Of a stretch of DNA of 5,900 nt, positions 5,577-5,900 are shown piece after piece. The position numbers and the translations under genes were made by a program. Origin of the DNA: Actinomycetes bacterium (GTDB lineage: Bacteria > Actinomycetota > Thermoleophilia > Solirubrobacterales > Solirubrobacteraceae); contig JAEZDB010000243.1 in assembly GCA_023429855.1 (NCBI GenBank), positions 1-5,900 on the forward strand, read 5' to 3'. Each line of letters opens with the position of its first letter. The first letter of the stretch is position 1. The notes below the pieces were generated by a model. That model had not been told where the DNA came from and searched no databases. It was given only the letters and a program-made list of their open reading frames with translations.

Positions 5577-5621
5577 CTGATCGGCTACGCGCGCGTCTCC
5601 ACCGACGACCAGTCCCTGGAC
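5577..5621 (+). pseudogene. serine resolvase/invertase N-terminal relic
   Basis: One frame reads LIGYARVSTDDQSLD, the N-terminal signature of serine recombinases of the resolvase/invertase family, with the catalytic serine in ARVS (compare GYARVSTSQQSLD in gamma-delta resolvase). No start codon precedes it: the codons in front read GADH, where an initiating ATG would be expected. After SLD the reading loses all family likeness (PTSERPGS), and no later part of a resolvase is found downstream, so only about 45 bp of the gene remain. It lies just right of the res-like repeats. It is a fossil of a transposon or integrated element. The motif is highly specific, so the call is firm despite its length. 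Confidence 0.7.
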
Positions 5622-5672
5622 CCCACATCCGAGCGCCCGGGGTCGGTACGCAGCATCGGCAGCACAGTTTGG

Positions 5673-5714
5673 GCTGCCGACGAGACCGGTGCCTCCGATG
5701 ACGACGATCTTCAT
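5673..5714 (-). pseudogene. Rossmann-fold NAD(P)-binding protein, N-terminal relic
   Basis: The minus strand reads MKIVVIGGTGLVGS from the ATG at 5714, the standard first strand and glycine-rich dinucleotide-binding loop (GGTGLVG, the GxxGxxG motif) of NmrA-like or extended short-chain dehydrogenase proteins. After the serine the frame turns into PNCAADAAYRPR with no family likeness, so the gene is cut after 14 codons. The break lies about 50 bp from where the converging resolvase relic ends, so both were probably cut by the same rearrangement. The original product may have been a sugar-epimerase-like or NAD(P)H-binding protein; the fragment cannot tell which. Confidence 0.6.
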
Positions 5715-5900
5715 CGTGCTGCGCTGATCTCTACGGTCGTGCGGGTCCGGCCCTTGGCGGCCGATCTGCATCACCGACGGGTCAGCTACGCCGGCCGTGA
5801 CACCACACAAGCGCGAACGCGCTAGCCGTGTCTCACCGCGCGCCCGCCGCTGCGAGCAGCGCCGCGTGGGCGCGCCGCACGCCAGCGCGCGAACCGGCAC
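5715..5900. other. region upstream of the Rossmann relic, no supported gene
   Basis: This would have been the promoter side of the relic gene. On the minus strand, a reading from the right edge ends with a TGA at 5833-5835 (RAHAALLAAAGAR before the stop) and could be the tail of a neighbouring gene, but the other frames there have equally high G/C at third positions, so it is not called. No clear terminator or repeat is visible. Confidence 0.3.

Noticed and set aside
5454..5900. Minus-strand reading of 148 codons at the right end taken as one gene
   Set aside because: Only MKIVVIGGTGLVGS within it makes sense. The flanking residues are read-through of promoter DNA on one side and of the resolvase and res-like region on the other.
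5833..5900. Possible C-terminal tail of a minus-strand gene entering from the right edge
   Set aside because: Only about 22 codons, no motif, and all frames are equally G/C-rich at third positions.

Overview
The window is GC-rich with strong G/C preference at third codon positions. This suggests a high-GC Gram-positive (actinobacterial-type) chromosome; a more exact placement is not possible from the sequence alone. There are no tRNA or rRNA genes, no CRISPR array and no complete insertion sequence.

Left half (1-2700, minus strand): an ordinary cytochrome bd oxidase operon. cydA (1161-2567) is followed after 21 bp by cydB (84-1139), each with a clear Shine-Dalgarno sequence. The first codons of a further downstream gene run off the left edge (1-77). 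About 95 bp upstream of cydA is a perfect 9-3-9 inverted repeat (2661-2681), the best candidate operator or activator site for the operon.

Middle (2700-5168, plus strand): a roughly 300 bp stretch without a convincing gene, then two nuclease-related genes. The first (3051-4073) encodes a 340-residue GIY-YIG protein whose N-terminal half resembles Eco29kI-type restriction endonucleases and whose C-terminal half I do not recognise. It has no methyltransferase partner here and looks leaderless. After a gap with an AT-rich palindrome and a possible small minus-strand gene comes the C-terminal part of an OLD-family nuclease (4392-5168): the H-loop and TOPRIM domain are present, but the Walker A/B ATPase core is missing. 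This looks like a worn defence or accessory island rather than an intact system.

Right end (5168-5900): a small two-helix membrane protein (5203-5391) with a terminator-like hairpin behind it, then a gene graveyard. It holds repeated half-sites resembling a serine-resolvase res region (5438-5560), directly followed by a 15-residue relic of a serine resolvase N-terminus (5577-5621). Converging on that, on the minus strand, is a 14-residue relic of a Rossmann-fold NAD(P)-binding protein (5673-5714). The arrangement suggests repeated integration and deletion to the right of the conserved cyd operon.

The cyd genes work together as a terminal quinol oxidase. I see no functional link between them and the right-hand genes. 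No complete new system is demonstrable; the most interesting items are the GIY-YIG protein with an unassigned C-terminal domain and the OLD/TOPRIM fragment beside recombinase debris.
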